55,397 nt of DNA from contig NCCT01000001.1 of the NCBI GenBank assembly GCA_002279795.1, forward strand, positions 1-55,397, given 5' to 3'. The translations under genes were made by a program, and so were the position numbers. Source of the stretch: Hydrogenophilales bacterium 12-61-10 (GTDB lineage Bacteria; Pseudomonadota; Gammaproteobacteria; Burkholderiales; Thiobacillaceae). Of the stretch, positions 33,914 to 44,119 are shown piece by piece. The stretch's first letter is position 1. The number at the start of each line of letters is the position of its first letter. The notes below the pieces were generated by a model. The model was not told the DNA's origin and did not search any database. It was given only the letters and a program-made list of their open reading frames with translations.

Positions 33914-35352
33914 AGCAGAAGCACCGTGGCCAGGCCGAGAAAGATGAAGAAGCCCATGCTGTCGGTGATGAAAGTGAGCAGTACCGAGGAGCCGATGGCG
34001 GGATCGCGCTTGAAGCGTTCCAGCGTCATCGGAATGAAGATTCCGGCCAGCGCGGCGACCAGCAGGTTCAGCAGCATCGCCAGCGCCATGACGCCGCCGA
34101 GTGCTGGGTTGTCATACAGCAGCCAGGCGAACAGGCCGACCGCCGAGCCCCACATCAGGCCATTCAGCAGGGCGACGCCGATTTCCTTGACCACCAGCCG
34201 TTTTGCATTGGCCGGGGTGATGTGGCCGAGCGCAAGGCCGCGAATGATCAGGGTGATGGTCTGGTTGCCCGAGTTGCCACCGATGCCGGCGATGATCGGC
34301 ATCAGCGCCGCCAGCGCGGCGAGTTTTTCAATGCTGCCTTCGAATGCGCCGATCACCCGCGAGGCGACGAAGGCGGTGGCGAGGTTGATCGCCAGCCACA
34401 TCCAGCGGTTCTTGGCCGCGTTCCACACGGTGGAAAACAGGTCTTCCTCTTCTTTCAGGCCGGCCATCGACAGCATGTCGGCGTCGGCCGATTCGCGGAT
34501 GTAGTCCACCACAGCGTCGACCGTCAGCCGGCCGATCAGGCGTCCCTGCGCATCGACCACCGGCGCCATCACCAGGTCGTAGCGCTCGAACGCCTGCGCC
34601 GCTTCCTGCGCTTCGTCCTCGGGATGAAACTTGACGAAGTCCTCCACCATCACCGCCGCCACCGAGGCTTCGGGATCGGTCGTCAGCAGGCGTTTCAATG
34701 GCAGCACGCCGATGATCGCGTCCGTGCGGTCGACCACGAACAGCTTGTCGAGCTGGTCGGGCAACTCGCCCAGACGGCGCAGGTAGCGCAGTGCGACTTC
34801 CAGCGTGACGTCGACGCGGATCGTCACCATCTCGAAATCCATCAGCGCGCCTACCGTGTCCTCGGGATAGGCCAGTGCCGATTGCAGGTGCGCGCGCTTC
34901 TGCGCGTCAAGGCTGGTGAGTAGCTCCTGGATTACGTCGTGCGGCAGGTCGGCCGCGATGTCGGCAATCTCGTCGGTGTCGAGCGACTCGGCGGCGGCCA
35001 GCAGCTCCGCCTTGTCCATGCTCTGGATCAGCGATTCGCGTACCGAGTCAGACACTTCCAGCAGGATTTCGCCGTCGTATTCCGCGTTAACCAGACCCCA
35101 CACCAGGCGCCGTTCATCCAGCGGCAACGCCTCCAGAATGTAGGCGATGTCGGCCGGGTGCAGCTGTTCCAGCTTGCGCTCCAGCTCCGCGAGATTCTGC
35201 TTGTGCACCAGGTTCTCGACCAGCGCCTGGCGTGGTCCGCCCTGCTTGTGCACCAGCTCTTCGACCAGCCGCATTTTGGCGAGCAGGGACTGCACCTGGA
35301 TCAAGTGCGTTTCGAGGTTGTCCTGCGACTGGGTTTCGAGGGAATCGGTCAT
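33910..35352 (-). CDS. mgtE: MgtE magnesium transporter
   Basis: The 480-residue MgtE-family channel has a helical N domain (about 60-150, HPADIAYILEALPLDERRLVWGLV), a CBS pair at about 190-310 (VDRTDAIIGVLPLKRLL, VVDAQGRLIGRLTVDAVV), then five membrane helices with the pore signature IAGIGGNSGNQTITLIIRGLALG. Mg2+ gating is by the CBS region in this family. Confidence 0.95.
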   Translation of the reverse strand: MTDSLETQSQDNLETHLIQVQSLLAKMRLVEELVHKQGGPRQALVENLVHKQNLAELERKLEQLHPADIAYILEALPLDERRLVWGLVNAEYDGEILLEVSDSVRESLIQSMDKAELLAAAESLDTDEIADIAADLPHDVIQELLTSLDAQKRAHLQSALAYPEDTVGALMDFEMVTIRVDVTLEVALRYLRRLGELPDQLDKLFVVDRTDAIIGVLPLKRLLTTDPEASVAAVMVEDFVKFHPEDEAQEAAQAFERYDLVMAPVVDAQGRLIGRLTVDAVVDYIRESADADMLSMAGLKEEEDLFSTVWNAAKNRWMWLAINLATAFVASRVIGAFEGSIEKLAALAALMPIIAGIGGNSGNQTITLIIRGLALGHITPANAKRLVVKEIGVALLNGLMWGSAVGLFAWLLYDNPALGGVMALAMLLNLLVAALAGIFIPMTLERFKRDPAIGSSVLLTFITDSMGFFIFLGLATVLLL

Positions 35353-35607
35353 GGGCGAGCCGGAGAGCGAGCGGGCGATTGTAGCGCGTTACCGAAAATT
35401 CCCGGGCGGCCACAGGCGGGCTGCGGCGGCGGCGACAGGGCTGGAGCAGGGTGCGCGCATCTTGCAGGGGGCGCCGGAGCAGCCGCGGTTTTTGTTGGTA
35501 TCCTTAGTGCTGACAGGGTGGATTTTGGCTGCCGGGTGAGACGGGTTGAAGACCGGGTACGGATGAAGAGGATGGGCTTGATGTTTGACGATTCTGCTGT
35601 TTGATCC
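35353..35607. promoter_or_regulatory. divergent intergenic region between mgtE and the PAS kinase
   Basis: These 255 bases separate the leftward mgtE and rightward sensor kinase genes, so the promoters of both should lie here. I see no clear consensus promoter, hairpin or RNA in it; a 62-codon open frame from 35351 has no recognisable protein features. Confidence 0.35.
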
Positions 35608-37962
35608 ATGACAATCGAAAAGAAATCACCCGGACCCCAGCTCGATGCGGTCAAACCGGCCCGTGCCCCCTCGCTGGCTCGCCGCAAGCAGGCCAACCCG
35701 CCTGCCGGGGATCCTCTTGCCGTCACGCAGCCAGTGCAAACCGGGGCGGACCAGGCCGCCGCGACGGGTGGCCTGGCCGCATCCCGCGCGAATCCTTCTC
35801 CGCGGCACACGCAGGTGGAGCTGCTGCAACGCGTGCGCCAGCTTGAGTTCGAACTCAGAACCTCGGGCGACGCCCTGCAACGCACGATCAGGGAACTCCA
35901 GTCCTTCAACGAGGAACTGGAAACGTCTTCCGAAGAACTGCATTCGACGAATGCGGAATTGACCACAGTCAACGCCCAGCTATGGGAAAAAATCGATGCG
36001 CTGGATCGCGCCAACAGTGATGTGGCCAACTTGCTGGCCAGCGTCGACAACGCCACGCTCTTTCTCGATGGAAATGGCGCTATCCAGCGTTTCACGCCCA
36101 GCGCCACGCGCCTGTTCAATCTGATTGCGGCCGATGTGGGGCGTCCCCTCGCGCACATCAGCACACGCTTCGAAGATCCGGATTTGTTGCGGGATATCAA
36201 CCAGGTGCTGCAGAACCTGACGCCCAGCGAGCGTGAGGTGTCTTACGCACAGGACCAGTGGTATTTGCGCCGCATCACGCCTTATCGCACGGTGGACGGC
36301 CGCATCTGCGGCGTCGTCCTGAGCCTCACCGACATTACGCAGCTCAAGCGCGTCGAACTGAAGTTGCGCGACCTCACCGAACACCTTGAGCAGCGCGTGG
36401 CCGGGCGAACGGCTGAACTGGAGGCCGAAATCAGCCAACGCAAGCTTGCGGAACAGGCGTTGCGCGCAAGCGAGCAGAGCCTGCGCGCATTGATCGCCGA
36501 CGCGCCGGTGGGAATTGTGCAGACCCATCCGGAAAGCGGCCGTTTCCTGATGGTGAACCCCCACTTTTGCGCCATGCTGGGCTATGGCGAGTCTGAATTG
36601 CTTGGCCGGTCTTTTGCGGAGATCACCCATCCGGACGATCGGCAAGCCAATCTTCAAACACTTTTGAACCTTGCGCACGGCATTGCGCCAGGCTACGAGC
36701 TGGAAAAACGCTACCTCCGCAAGGATGGCGCCACGCTCTGGGTTAATTTCAAAGTGATCCTGGTACGCGACCCGCACGGCCAGCCCCTGCATGCGCTCGG
36801 CGTGGTGTCGGATATCACCGAGTGCAAGCTGCTGCAAATCCAGCTCGACCAGCATGGCGCCGCGCTGCAGCGCGAGCGCAATTTCATTCATACCATTCTG
36901 GATACCGTTGCCGCCCTGGTCATGGTGGTTGACCCGGAAGGCCGTCTGGTGCGCTTCAACACCGCCTGCAGCACGGCGGCCGGTATCGATTTCTCGGAGT
37001 TAGTCGGATCGACGCACTGGCAGACGCTGATTCCCCTGGATGAAATCGACGCGGTCCAGCACGTTATCGCGCAACTGTTTTCCGGCGAGGCGTCTGTCGT
37101 CCAGCACGAAAACAGCTGGCGCCGTCCCGACGGGACCCTGCGTCTGTTGGACTGGACCAATACCGTGCTGAAAGATGCCGCGGGCCGGATTCAATACGTG
37201 ATCGGCACCGGCATCGACATCACCGACCAGCACCATGCCGAAAGCCGGGTGCGCGAAATTCTCGAAGATGCTTCACGCCTGCAGCGCATGCAAACCGTCA
37301 ACGAGTTGGCGACCCTGCTGGCGCATGAGCTCAACCAGCCGCTCGCCGCGATCGCAAGCTACGCTGAGGCAGGCCAGCAGCTGCTGGGCCACACGCCGCT
37401 GAAACAGGATAAGTTGACGCGGAATCTGGAGCAGATCAGCCAGCAAGCGCTGCGTGCCGGCGACGTCATCAAACATTTGCGTGCGTTCGTCGGACGGCGG
37501 CGTATCGATCCCGTCGCGCTGGATTTGAACCAGGTGGTGCGCAACACCTGCAGCCTCATGTTGCCCAAGGCACGCAGTCGCGGCATCCATCTCGTACTCG
37601 AACTGGCCGATTCCCTGCCACTGGCCATGGGCGTGGAAGTGCATGTCGGCCAGGTGCTGCTCAACCTGATGCGCAACGCGATCGATGCCATCCGCGAATG
37701 CAGGGTGAAACACGGCCGCATCGTCGTGACGACCCTGCATTGCGGCGACAGGATTCAGGTCAGTGTGCGCGACAGCGGCCCCGGGGTCGATGCTGAGCAG
37801 GCGGACAAAGTGTTCGAGCCGCTCGCCAGCCACAAGGAATTCGGCCTCGGGGTCGGTCTGCGCATCAGCCGTAATCTGATCGAGGCGGACGGCGGCCGGC
37901 TGTGGGTCGAGCCGCAGTCGCCGGGCGGCGTTTTCCATTTCGTTTTGCCGCTTGCGCCATGA
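35608..37962 (+). CDS. multi-PAS sensor histidine kinase (FixL-like)
   Basis: In this 784-residue soluble kinase, residues about 70-130 form a coiled coil (LQSFNEELETSSEELHSTNAELTTVNAQLWEKIDAL), and 140-250 a PAS domain. This is the arrangement found at the C-terminal side of CheB-CheR-PAS hybrid proteins. Two further PAS domains lie at about 290-410 and 425-540. The kinase core has the H-box LLAHELNQPLAAIASYAEAG and ATP-binding NLMRNAIDAI, DSGPGVDAEQADKVFEPL and GLGVGLRISRNLIEADGG. No membrane segments are seen, so it senses an intracellular signal. It overlaps the FixJ-like partner by 4 bases. Confidence 0.9.
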   Translation: MTIEKKSPGPQLDAVKPARAPSLARRKQANPPAGDPLAVTQPVQTGADQAAATGGLAASRANPSPRHTQVELLQRVRQLEFELRTSGDALQRTIRELQSFNEELETSSEELHSTNAELTTVNAQLWEKIDALDRANSDVANLLASVDNATLFLDGNGAIQRFTPSATRLFNLIAADVGRPLAHISTRFEDPDLLRDINQVLQNLTPSEREVSYAQDQWYLRRITPYRTVDGRICGVVLSLTDITQLKRVELKLRDLTEHLEQRVAGRTAELEAEISQRKLAEQALRASEQSLRALIADAPVGIVQTHPESGRFLMVNPHFCAMLGYGESELLGRSFAEITHPDDRQANLQTLLNLAHGIAPGYELEKRYLRKDGATLWVNFKVILVRDPHGQPLHALGVVSDITECKLLQIQLDQHGAALQRERNFIHTILDTVAALVMVVDPEGRLVRFNTACSTAAGIDFSELVGSTHWQTLIPLDEIDAVQHVIAQLFSGEASVVQHENSWRRPDGTLRLLDWTNTVLKDAAGRIQYVIGTGIDITDQHHAESRVREILEDASRLQRMQTVNELATLLAHELNQPLAAIASYAEAGQQLLGHTPLKQDKLTRNLEQISQQALRAGDVIKHLRAFVGRRRIDPVALDLNQVVRNTCSLMLPKARSRGIHLVLELADSLPLAMGVEVHVGQVLLNLMRNAIDAIRECRVKHGRIVVTTLHCGDRIQVSVRDSGPGVDAEQADKVFEPLASHKEFGLGVGLRISRNLIEADGGRLWVEPQSPGGVFHFVLPLAP

Positions 37963-38633
37963 AACCGACCGTATTTGTCGTCGACGATGACGATGCCATG
38001 CGCGATGCGCTGACCCAGTTGCTGGAGTCAGCCGGCCTCAACGTGGAAAGCCACGCCGACGGCCCCGCCTTTCTGGCAGCCTATGATCCTGATCGTACAG
38101 GCTGCCTGCTGCTGGATATGGCCATGCCGGGGATGACCGGACAGCAGGTTCAGGAAGCCCTGAATGCGCGCGGGCTCGTCGTTCCGATTGTGTTCTTGAC
38201 GGGCCATGGCGACATTTCCATGGCGGTTCACGCCGTGCAGTCGGGGGCGGTGGACTTTCTGGAAAAGCCGATACAGGGAAGCATCCTGATCGAACGGGTG
38301 CAACGCGCCTTGCAACTGGATCGGGAATGGCGCCTGGAACGCGGCAGCTTGCGGGCCATCCAGCAGCGTTTTGCCCTTTTGAGCCCGCGTGAGCGGGAAG
38401 TCATGGCGCAGGTGGTGTCCGGCCTGACCTGCAAGGAAATCGCCAAAAAGCTCGACCTCAGTCCGCGCACGGTCGAGGTTCATCGCGCCCATGTCATGCA
38501 CAAGATGGGGGTTTCAACCCTGGCCGGGCTGGTCCGTCTGGTCGCTGAGCAGACCGCTGATACCGCCTTGCCCGCTCTGGCGATAGCGCTGCAGGCGAAG
38601 CGGCAAGCCCAGCCGGAGCCGGACGGCATGTGA
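37959..38633 (+). CDS. FixJ-family response regulator
   Basis: This 224-residue receiver-LuxR regulator has a receiver motif VDDDDAMRDAL with phospho-acceptor Asp in LLLDMAMPGMTGQQV, and a C-terminal HTH LSPREREVMAQVVSGLTCKEIAKKLDLSPRTVEVHRAHVMHKM. It starts within the kinase stop (ATGA), so the two form a two-component pair. Targets are unknown. Confidence 0.93.
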   Translation: MKPTVFVVDDDDAMRDALTQLLESAGLNVESHADGPAFLAAYDPDRTGCLLLDMAMPGMTGQQVQEALNARGLVVPIVFLTGHGDISMAVHAVQSGAVDFLEKPIQGSILIERVQRALQLDREWRLERGSLRAIQQRFALLSPREREVMAQVVSGLTCKEIAKKLDLSPRTVEVHRAHVMHKMGVSTLAGLVRLVAEQTADTALPALAIALQAKRQAQPEPDGM

Positions 38634-38685
38634 CGCCGTTGCTGCGCGCGGCCGGATAACGTCCGGCTCGAATTAGCGCGATGGC

Positions 38686-39384
38686 TTACTTCGGTACTTG
38701 GGCGTATCCCATGTAGCGCTTGATGACCGCCACCCGCCGTTGATAGGCGCGCGAACTGCGGTGGTTTTCGAACCAGCGCGGATTCGGGGCCATGGCGGCC
38801 ATGCGGGCGGCCTGATCGCGGTTGAGCTTGGCGGCGGATTGCTTGTAATAGCGGCGTGCAGCGGCTTCGGCCCCGTAAATGCCGTTGCCCCACTCGATGA
38901 CGTTGAGATAGACCTCCAGAATCCGGCGCTTGCTCCAGGTCGCTTCGATCATCAGGGTGATGACGGCTTCCTGGCCCTTGCGGATGAAGCTGCGGTCGCC
39001 GGACAGGAACAGGTTCTTGGCGAGCTGCTGGCTGATGGTGGAACCGCCGGCAACGAGCTTGCCTTTCTTCAGGTTCTTTTTGACGGCGGCCTCGATGCCT
39101 TCGACGTCGAAGCCTTCGTGCGAGATGAATTTCGCGTCTTCGGCGGCAACGATCGCGCGTTTGAGGTGGATGGATATCTTGTCGTAGGGCACCCACTTAT
39201 GGCGCAGTTCGGCATCGGGGTTCTTGTCCTGCTGACGCGCCAACCCCGCCTCCATGAATGCAGTGGACGTAGGGTTGTGATCGATCCACCACAGCACGTG
39301 GGCGAAAATCCACAGTTGATACAGCAGCAGCAAGGCAACGGCTGCCGCAATGCTTCTGCCGATCCAGCGCAGTGCCGTTTTCAT
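38686..39384 (-). CDS. mtgA: monofunctional peptidoglycan transglycosylase
   Basis: MtgA polymerises lipid II glycan strands without a transpeptidase. The 232-residue protein has one N-terminal anchor ([23 protein letters not shown]) and family-51 motifs: [70 protein letters not shown] 39384 overlaps the aroE stop by 4 bases. Confidence 0.95.
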   Translation of the reverse strand: MKTALRWIGRSIAAAVALLLLYQLWIFAHVLWWIDHNPTSTAFMEAGLARQQDKNPDAELRHKWVPYDKISIHLKRAIVAAEDAKFISHEGFDVEGIEAAVKKNLKKGKLVAGGSTISQQLAKNLFLSGDRSFIRKGQEAVITLMIEATWSKRRILEVYLNVIEWGNGIYGAEAAARRYYKQSAAKLNRDQAARMAAMAPNPRWFENHRSSRAYQRRVAVIKRYMGYAQVPK

Positions 39385-40178
39385 GCGCGCAGTCCCGCAA
39401 TCACGGGCGCGGTGTCGGGCCGCACGCCGCGCCACAGATAAAAGGCTTCGGCCGCCTGTTCCACCAGCATGCCGAGGCCGTCGGCGGTGGCGGCGCCGTG
39501 GCCGCGCGCGAAGCCGAGGAAGGGCGTATCGCGGCCATACATCATGTCGTAGGCCAGTGTGTTCGCACCGAAAATGCGCGGGGACAGCGGGGGCAACTCG
39601 CCTGCCAGGCTGGCTGCAGTGGCATTGATGACGAGATCAAACGGTGTGTCGGCGGCTTCGAATGCAGAGGCGCTGACGCCCCGCCCGAACAGCCCGGCCA
39701 GTTCCTGTGCGCGACCCAGGGTTCGGTTCGCGATCACCAGCACTGCGGGCTGCTGATCGAGCAGCGGTTCGATCACCCCGCGCGCCGCGCCGCCGGCGCC
39801 CAGCAGCAGGATGCGCTTGCCGCCCAGTGCGCAGTGCAGATTGTGGGTGAGGTCGGCGACCAGTCCGGCACCGTCGGTGTTGTCGCCGAGCATGCCGTCG
39901 CGGTCGAAGCTCAGCGTATTGACCGCCCCGGCGCGCTCGGCACGCGGACTCAGGCGAAGTGCCAGCTTGAACGCGGTTTCCTTGAACGGCACCGTGACAT
40001 TCGCGCCACGCCCGCCTGCTGCGATGAACGCCGCCAGGCTGTCGGCAAAGCCGTCCAGTGGCGCGAGTATGGCTTCATAGCTGATGTCCTGCCCGGTTTG
40101 GCGAGCAAACGCGGCGTGGATCAGCGGGGATTTTGAGTGGGCGATGGGATGCCCGAATACAGCGTAGCGATCAGTCAT
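39381..40178 (-). CDS. aroE: shikimate dehydrogenase
   Basis: AroE reduces 3-dehydroshikimate with NADPH in aromatic amino acid synthesis. The 265-residue protein has [46 protein letters not shown] (Rossmann loop) and [13 protein letters not shown]. It overlaps mtgA. Confidence 0.96.
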   Translation of the reverse strand: MTDRYAVFGHPIAHSKSPLIHAAFARQTGQDISYEAILAPLDGFADSLAAFIAAGGRGANVTVPFKETAFKLALRLSPRAERAGAVNTLSFDRDGMLGDNTDGAGLVADLTHNLHCALGGKRILLLGAGGAARGVIEPLLDQQPAVLVIANRTLGRAQELAGLFGRGVSASAFEAADTPFDLVINATAASLAGELPPLSPRIFGANTLAYDMMYGRDTPFLGFARGHGAATADGLGMLVEQAAEAFYLWRGVRPDTAPVIAGLRA

Positions 40179-40215
40179 GGCGCGCTATTCTAAAGCAGCG
40201 CAGACAGCGCGCACC

Positions 40216-40671
40216 TCAGGTTTGCGTCCAGGGCAGCCCGCGTTGCTGCCAGCCGTTCTGCGCATTGCGGTGGCCGGTGCTTTTGTCGAGATCCCCCTCG
40301 AATCCTTCCAGCACGTTGTAGCAATGCCGCAAGCCGGCTTCGGTGCCCACGATGGCGGCGCGGTGCGAGCGCTGGCCGCTGCGGCAGATGAAAAACAGCA
40401 GCGACTCCGGATCGACCGCCTGCTTCAACTGTGCGGGAAAATGCGGATTGATCACCCAGCCCGGCCACGACTGCCATTCGACGTGGACGGCCCCGGGCAG
40501 GGTGCCGGTCAATTCCAGTTCGGCACGCGAACGCACATCGATGAGTTGCGCGCCCGGCGCCAGTTGCAATAGTTCATGCGCTTCATGTGGCAGCAGTGCA
40601 CCAATATATGGCCATGCCTGAGCCTTGCTGCGGGTGTGGGCAGCGTTAAGCAATTCGGTAATTCGTCCCAT
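40216..40671 (-). CDS. rhodanese-domain protein
   Basis: This 151-residue single rhodanese domain includes LIDVRSRAELELTGTLPGAVHVEW and the active loop FICRSGQRSHRAA with a catalytic cysteine. ATG 40671 (MGRITELLNAA) fits the domain length. It likely moves sulfane sulfur; partner unknown. Confidence 0.85.
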   Translation of the reverse strand: MGRITELLNAAHTRSKAQAWPYIGALLPHEAHELLQLAPGAQLIDVRSRAELELTGTLPGAVHVEWQSWPGWVINPHFPAQLKQAVDPESLLFFICRSGQRSHRAAIVGTEAGLRHCYNVLEGFEGDLDKSTGHRNAQNGWQQRGLPWTQT

Positions 40672-40727
40672 GATTTGGCTCCCAGTTTGTTTTCCACAGT
40701 ATAGGAAGCGCTTGACAGCTTGTTCTG

Positions 40728-40744
40728 TGCACTTAATTAGTGCG
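40728..40744 (+). promoter_or_regulatory. NtrC-type binding site 1 upstream of glnA
   Basis: TGCACTTAATTAGTGCG is an inverted repeat of GCACT around TAATT, matching the NtrC consensus style TGCAC-N7-GTGCA. Its centre lies about 120 bases before the sigma-54 promoter. Confidence 0.7.
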
Positions 40745-40757
40745 CTGAAATCTGTCG

Positions 40758-40774
40758 TGCGACAAAATAGTGCA
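40758..40774 (+). promoter_or_regulatory. NtrC-type binding site 2 upstream of glnA
   Basis: TGCGACAAAATAGTGCA matches the NtrC consensus with one mismatched half-site. Its centre is 30 bases from that of site 1, about three helical turns, as with paired NtrC enhancer sites. Confidence 0.65.
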
Positions 40775-40848
40775 TTCATTCAGTGGCAAGCGGGCTTGTC
40801 TTCGCGACCTGCCCTTGTGGCACAATGCCAGACAGATATTTTCAGGTG

Positions 40849-40864
40849 TGGCACGGTTTCTGCT
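40849..40864 (+). promoter_or_regulatory. sigma-54 promoter of glnA
   Basis: TGGCACGGTTTCTGCT has the GG-N10-GC spacing of -24/-12 promoters (consensus TGGCACG-N4-TTGCT, one mismatch). It lies 65 bases before the glnA start and downstream of two NtrC-type sites. Confidence 0.8.
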
Positions 40865-40928
40865 GGCTGAACATCCCGTACATATCGAATATGTCGTTTA
40901 ATCTTATTTCAGCTTGAGGAGAACCCGC

Positions 40929-42338
40929 ATGGTCGTGGCCGATGTAATTAAAATGATCCAGGATAACGAAGTCAAATTCGTTGATCTGCGCTTTACCGAT
41001 ACGATTGGCAAGGAACAACACGTGTCGATCCCTGCTCGCCTGGTGGATGCCGAGTGGTTTGAAGCCGGCCACCCGTTCGATGGCTCATCGATCGCTGGCT
41101 GGAAAGGCATTCAAGCGTCTGACATGCTGCTTTCCGCTGATCCGGATTCGGCCTGGATCGACCCCTTCTTCGACGAATCCACCCTGATCCTGACCTGCGA
41201 CATCATCGAGCCGTCCGACGGCAAAGGCTACGAGCGCGATCCACGTTCGGTCGCCAAGCGTGCTGAAGCTTACCTCAAGTCCACCGGCCTCGCTGACACC
41301 GCCTACTTCGGCCCCGAGCCCGAGTTCTTCATTTTTGATTCCATCACGTGGCACGATGACATGTCGGGTTGCAGTGTGAAAATCAACTCCGAAGAAGCGG
41401 CCTGGTCCTCTGCCGAAAAATACGAAAACGGCAACACAGGCCATCGTCCCAGCGTCAAGGGCGGCTATTTCCCCGTGCCCCCGGTCGATTCGCTGCAGGA
41501 TATTCGTGCCGCCATGGTGTTGGCGCTGGAAGAAGCCGGCGTTCCGGTCGAAGTGTTCCACCACGAAGTGGCGACCGCCGGCCAGTGCGAAATTGGCACC
41601 CAGTTCAGCACGCTGACCAAGCGCGCCGACTGGACGCAGATGTTGAAGTACATTGTGCACAACGTCTCGCACGCCTACGGCAAAACCGCGACCTTCATGC
41701 CCAAGCCCATCGTTGGCGACAACGGCTCCGGCATGCACGTGCACATGTCGCTGTGGAAAGACGGCAAGAATCTGTTCGCGGGCAACGGCTACGCCGGCCT
41801 GTCCGAGCTGGCCCTGTACTACATCGGTGGCGTCATCAAGCACGCCAAGGCGCTGAACGCGATCACCAACCCGTCGACCAACTCCTACAAGCGTCTGGTT
41901 CCGGGTTTTGAAGCGCCGGTGATGCTGGCCTACTCGGCACGCAACCGTTCGGCTTCGATCCGCATTCCGATCGCCGCCAGCGAAAAAGCGCGCCGCATCG
42001 AAACGCGTTTCCCCGATCCGATGGCCAACCCCTATCTGTGCTTTGCCGCGCTGATGATGGCGGGTCTGGACGGCATCCAGAACAAGATCCACCCCGGCGA
42101 CCCGTCGGACAAGGACTTGTACGACCTGCCGCCGGAAGAAGACGCGAAGATTCCGAAGGTTTGCCACAGCCTGGAAATGGCGCTGGACGAGCTCGACAAG
42201 GATCGCGAGTTCCTGACGCGTGGCGGTGTGTTCACCAACGACATGATCGACGCTTACATCACGCTCAAGATGGATGACGTCACCAAGTTCCGCATGACCA
42301 CACACCCGGTCGAATTTGCGATGTATTACTCGCTGTAA
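40929..42338 (+). CDS. glnA: glutamine synthetase, type I
   Basis: GlnA makes glutamine from glutamate and ammonia. The 469-residue protein has [50 protein letters not shown], and [13 protein letters not shown] near the active site. [10 protein letters not shown] carries the adenylylated tyrosine. The ATG has an AGGAG site. It is controlled by the sigma-54 promoter and NtrC-type sites upstream. Confidence 0.97.
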   Translation: MVVADVIKMIQDNEVKFVDLRFTDTIGKEQHVSIPARLVDAEWFEAGHPFDGSSIAGWKGIQASDMLLSADPDSAWIDPFFDESTLILTCDIIEPSDGKGYERDPRSVAKRAEAYLKSTGLADTAYFGPEPEFFIFDSITWHDDMSGCSVKINSEEAAWSSAEKYENGNTGHRPSVKGGYFPVPPVDSLQDIRAAMVLALEEAGVPVEVFHHEVATAGQCEIGTQFSTLTKRADWTQMLKYIVHNVSHAYGKTATFMPKPIVGDNGSGMHVHMSLWKDGKNLFAGNGYAGLSELALYYIGGVIKHAKALNAITNPSTNSYKRLVPGFEAPVMLAYSARNRSASIRIPIAASEKARRIETRFPDPMANPYLCFAALMMAGLDGIQNKIHPGDPSDKDLYDLPPEEDAKIPKVCHSLEMALDELDKDREFLTRGGVFTNDMIDAYITLKMDDVTKFRMTTHPVEFAMYYSL

Positions 42339-42359
42339 GCCACGCGCAAACAGGAAAAA

Positions 42360-42383
42360 GGGCAGCCCAGGCTGCCCTTTTTT
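42360..42383 (+). terminator. rho-independent terminator after glnA
   Basis: GGGCAGC/GCTGCCC (42360-42366 / 42371-42377) pairs across a 4-base loop and is followed by TTTTTT. It lies 21 bases after the glnA stop. Confidence 0.93.
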
Positions 42384-42470
42384 ATGCCTGCCGACCCGCC
42401 GCGGAGCGTTCGGCTGCTTCAGAAAGTTCGGTTTAGTCCGTAATGATTTGGGTACGTTACACTGATCCCC

Positions 42471-42944
42471 ATGCAAAAACTCCCTGTCCTTTTTCTGTTT
42501 TCCCTGATTCTGGCTGCCCCCGCGCAGGCTGAAATCTACAAGTACATCGACGAAAGTGGCCATGTCACCTTTACCGATGTGTACAAAAAAGGAGCGAAGC
42601 GGATCGATCTACCGGGTGCGCCGACGTCATTGCCGTCGCGGGGGCTATCCACCGGCAAGCGTGCCTCGGCGAATCCCAGTCCCACCGATTTTCCACGCAT
42701 CGATGCGGGCACGCAAAAGCGCCGCGACGACATCCGGCGTCAGGTGTTGCAGGATGAAATCAATGGCGAGCGCAAGAATGCTGCCGAGGCGCGCCGGCAG
42801 TTAACCCTGGGCGAAAGGCTTGCGCCGGGGGAGCGCAAGAGCGATGCGAGCTATCTGAATCGCGTTAAATCCCTGCGCAATAGCGTGCAGCAGCATGAGC
42901 AGAACGTGATTTCCATCCAGCGCGAACTGGCCAACCTGAAGTAG
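42471..42944 (+). CDS. DUF4124 domain-containing exported protein
   Basis: The 157-residue protein has a signal peptide (MQKLPVLFLFSLILAAPAQAEIYKY), then the DUF4124 core YIDESGHVTFTDV. A basic, coiled-coil-like C-terminus follows (RRDDIRRQVLQDEINGERK, SLRNSVQQHEQN). Its function is unknown. It lies between glnA and the glnL/glnG pair. Confidence 0.85.
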   Translation: MQKLPVLFLFSLILAAPAQAEIYKYIDESGHVTFTDVYKKGAKRIDLPGAPTSLPSRGLSTGKRASANPSPTDFPRIDAGTQKRRDDIRRQVLQDEINGERKNAAEARRQLTLGERLAPGERKSDASYLNRVKSLRNSVQQHEQNVISIQRELANLK

Positions 42945-43058
42945 GTTGAGTGCGCTCTGCGGCGCCTTGCCGCAGCGCTCGCGCGTGAAATAACCCCTTG
43001 CAGCGCGATAACGCCGGCACATTGATACGCTGGCACAATCAGTGCTTTCATTCAGTGC

Positions 43059-44114
43059 ATGAGCACGATGCCCAACTCCCCCGGTCAGTTTTCAGGTCTT
43101 GATTGTCTATCGACTGGCGTCATGGTCCTGGACGCGCTTGACCGCATCGAATACGTCAATCCTGCAACCGAAACCCTGCTGGGTATATCGGGCGTGCTGC
43201 TGATCGGCAGCTCGGCCGGACAGATGTTCGAGCAAAGTCCTGAATTGCTGGCGGCGATCCGGACCGCGCGCCTGCAGCAGGAGGCTGTCATCGAGTACGA
43301 AATCGATGTCGCGGCAAACGGGCATCCGCCTATCCGGCTGGGCTGCAGCATTTCGCCGCAGGAAGCACCGCCGAATTCGCTGTTGATCGAGATGCGCGCC
43401 GTCGATCCGCACTTGCGCATCGCACGGCTTGAACAGGCGCGCATGCAGCAGGAAGCCAATCGCGAATTGCTGCGCAACCTGGCTCATGAGATCAAGAATC
43501 CGCTGGGCGGCATCCGTGGCGCGGCGCAATTGCTCGAACACGAATTGCCGCGTGAATCGCTGCGTGAATACACCCAGGTCATCATCAAGGAGTCCGATCG
43601 CCTGCAGTCGCTGCTGGAGCGCCTGCTGACGCCGCATCGGACGCCCCGTTTTGGTGCGGTCAACATCCATGAAGTGCTGGAACGGGTGCGCAGTCTGGTG
43701 CTGGCCGAAACCCCCAGCGTCACCTTGCGGCGTGATTACGATATCAGCCTGCCCGAAATCCGGGCCGATGTAGAGCAGCTGATCCAGGCCACGCTCAACA
43801 TTGCGCGCAATGCCATCCAGGCCATGCACGGCCAGGGCACCGTTATTTTCAAGACCCGGGTCGCACGGCAAAGCACGCTGGAAAGCCGGCGACACCAGCT
43901 CGGTATGCGGATCGACATCATCGACGATGGCCCCGGCATTCCCGACGAAATTCGCGGACAGATTTTTTATCCGCTGGTGTCGGGACGTGAGGGAGGAAGT
44001 GGTTTGGGCCTGGCGGTGGCGCAGACGCTGATCGCGCAGAATCACGGCACCATCGACTGCGAAAGCCATCCGGGGCATACCGTTTTTTCAATTTTTCTTC
44101 CACTTCCCTCCTGA
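43059..44114 (+). CDS. glnL: NtrB nitrogen-sensing histidine kinase
   Basis: This 351-residue NtrB is controlled by PII and phosphorylates NtrC. It has an N-terminal PAS domain (VMVLDALDRIEYVNPATETLLG), H-box NLAHEIKNPLGGIRGAAQLL and ATP-binding DDGPGIPDEIRGQIFYPLVSGREGGSGLGLAVAQTL. An in-frame ATG at 43068 is possible. It is followed by glnG after 5 bases. Confidence 0.95.
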   Translation: MSTMPNSPGQFSGLDCLSTGVMVLDALDRIEYVNPATETLLGISGVLLIGSSAGQMFEQSPELLAAIRTARLQQEAVIEYEIDVAANGHPPIRLGCSISPQEAPPNSLLIEMRAVDPHLRIARLEQARMQQEANRELLRNLAHEIKNPLGGIRGAAQLLEHELPRESLREYTQVIIKESDRLQSLLERLLTPHRTPRFGAVNIHEVLERVRSLVLAETPSVTLRRDYDISLPEIRADVEQLIQATLNIARNAIQAMHGQGTVIFKTRVARQSTLESRRHQLGMRIDIIDDGPGIPDEIRGQIFYPLVSGREGGSGLGLAVAQTLIAQNHGTIDCESHPGHTVFSIFLPLPS

Positions 44115-44119
44115 ACCCC

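Noticed and set aside
35351-35539. 62-codon + strand open frame in the mgtE/kinase gap
   Set aside because: No ribosome site or family resemblance; alanine-rich composition is typical of random GC-rich frames.
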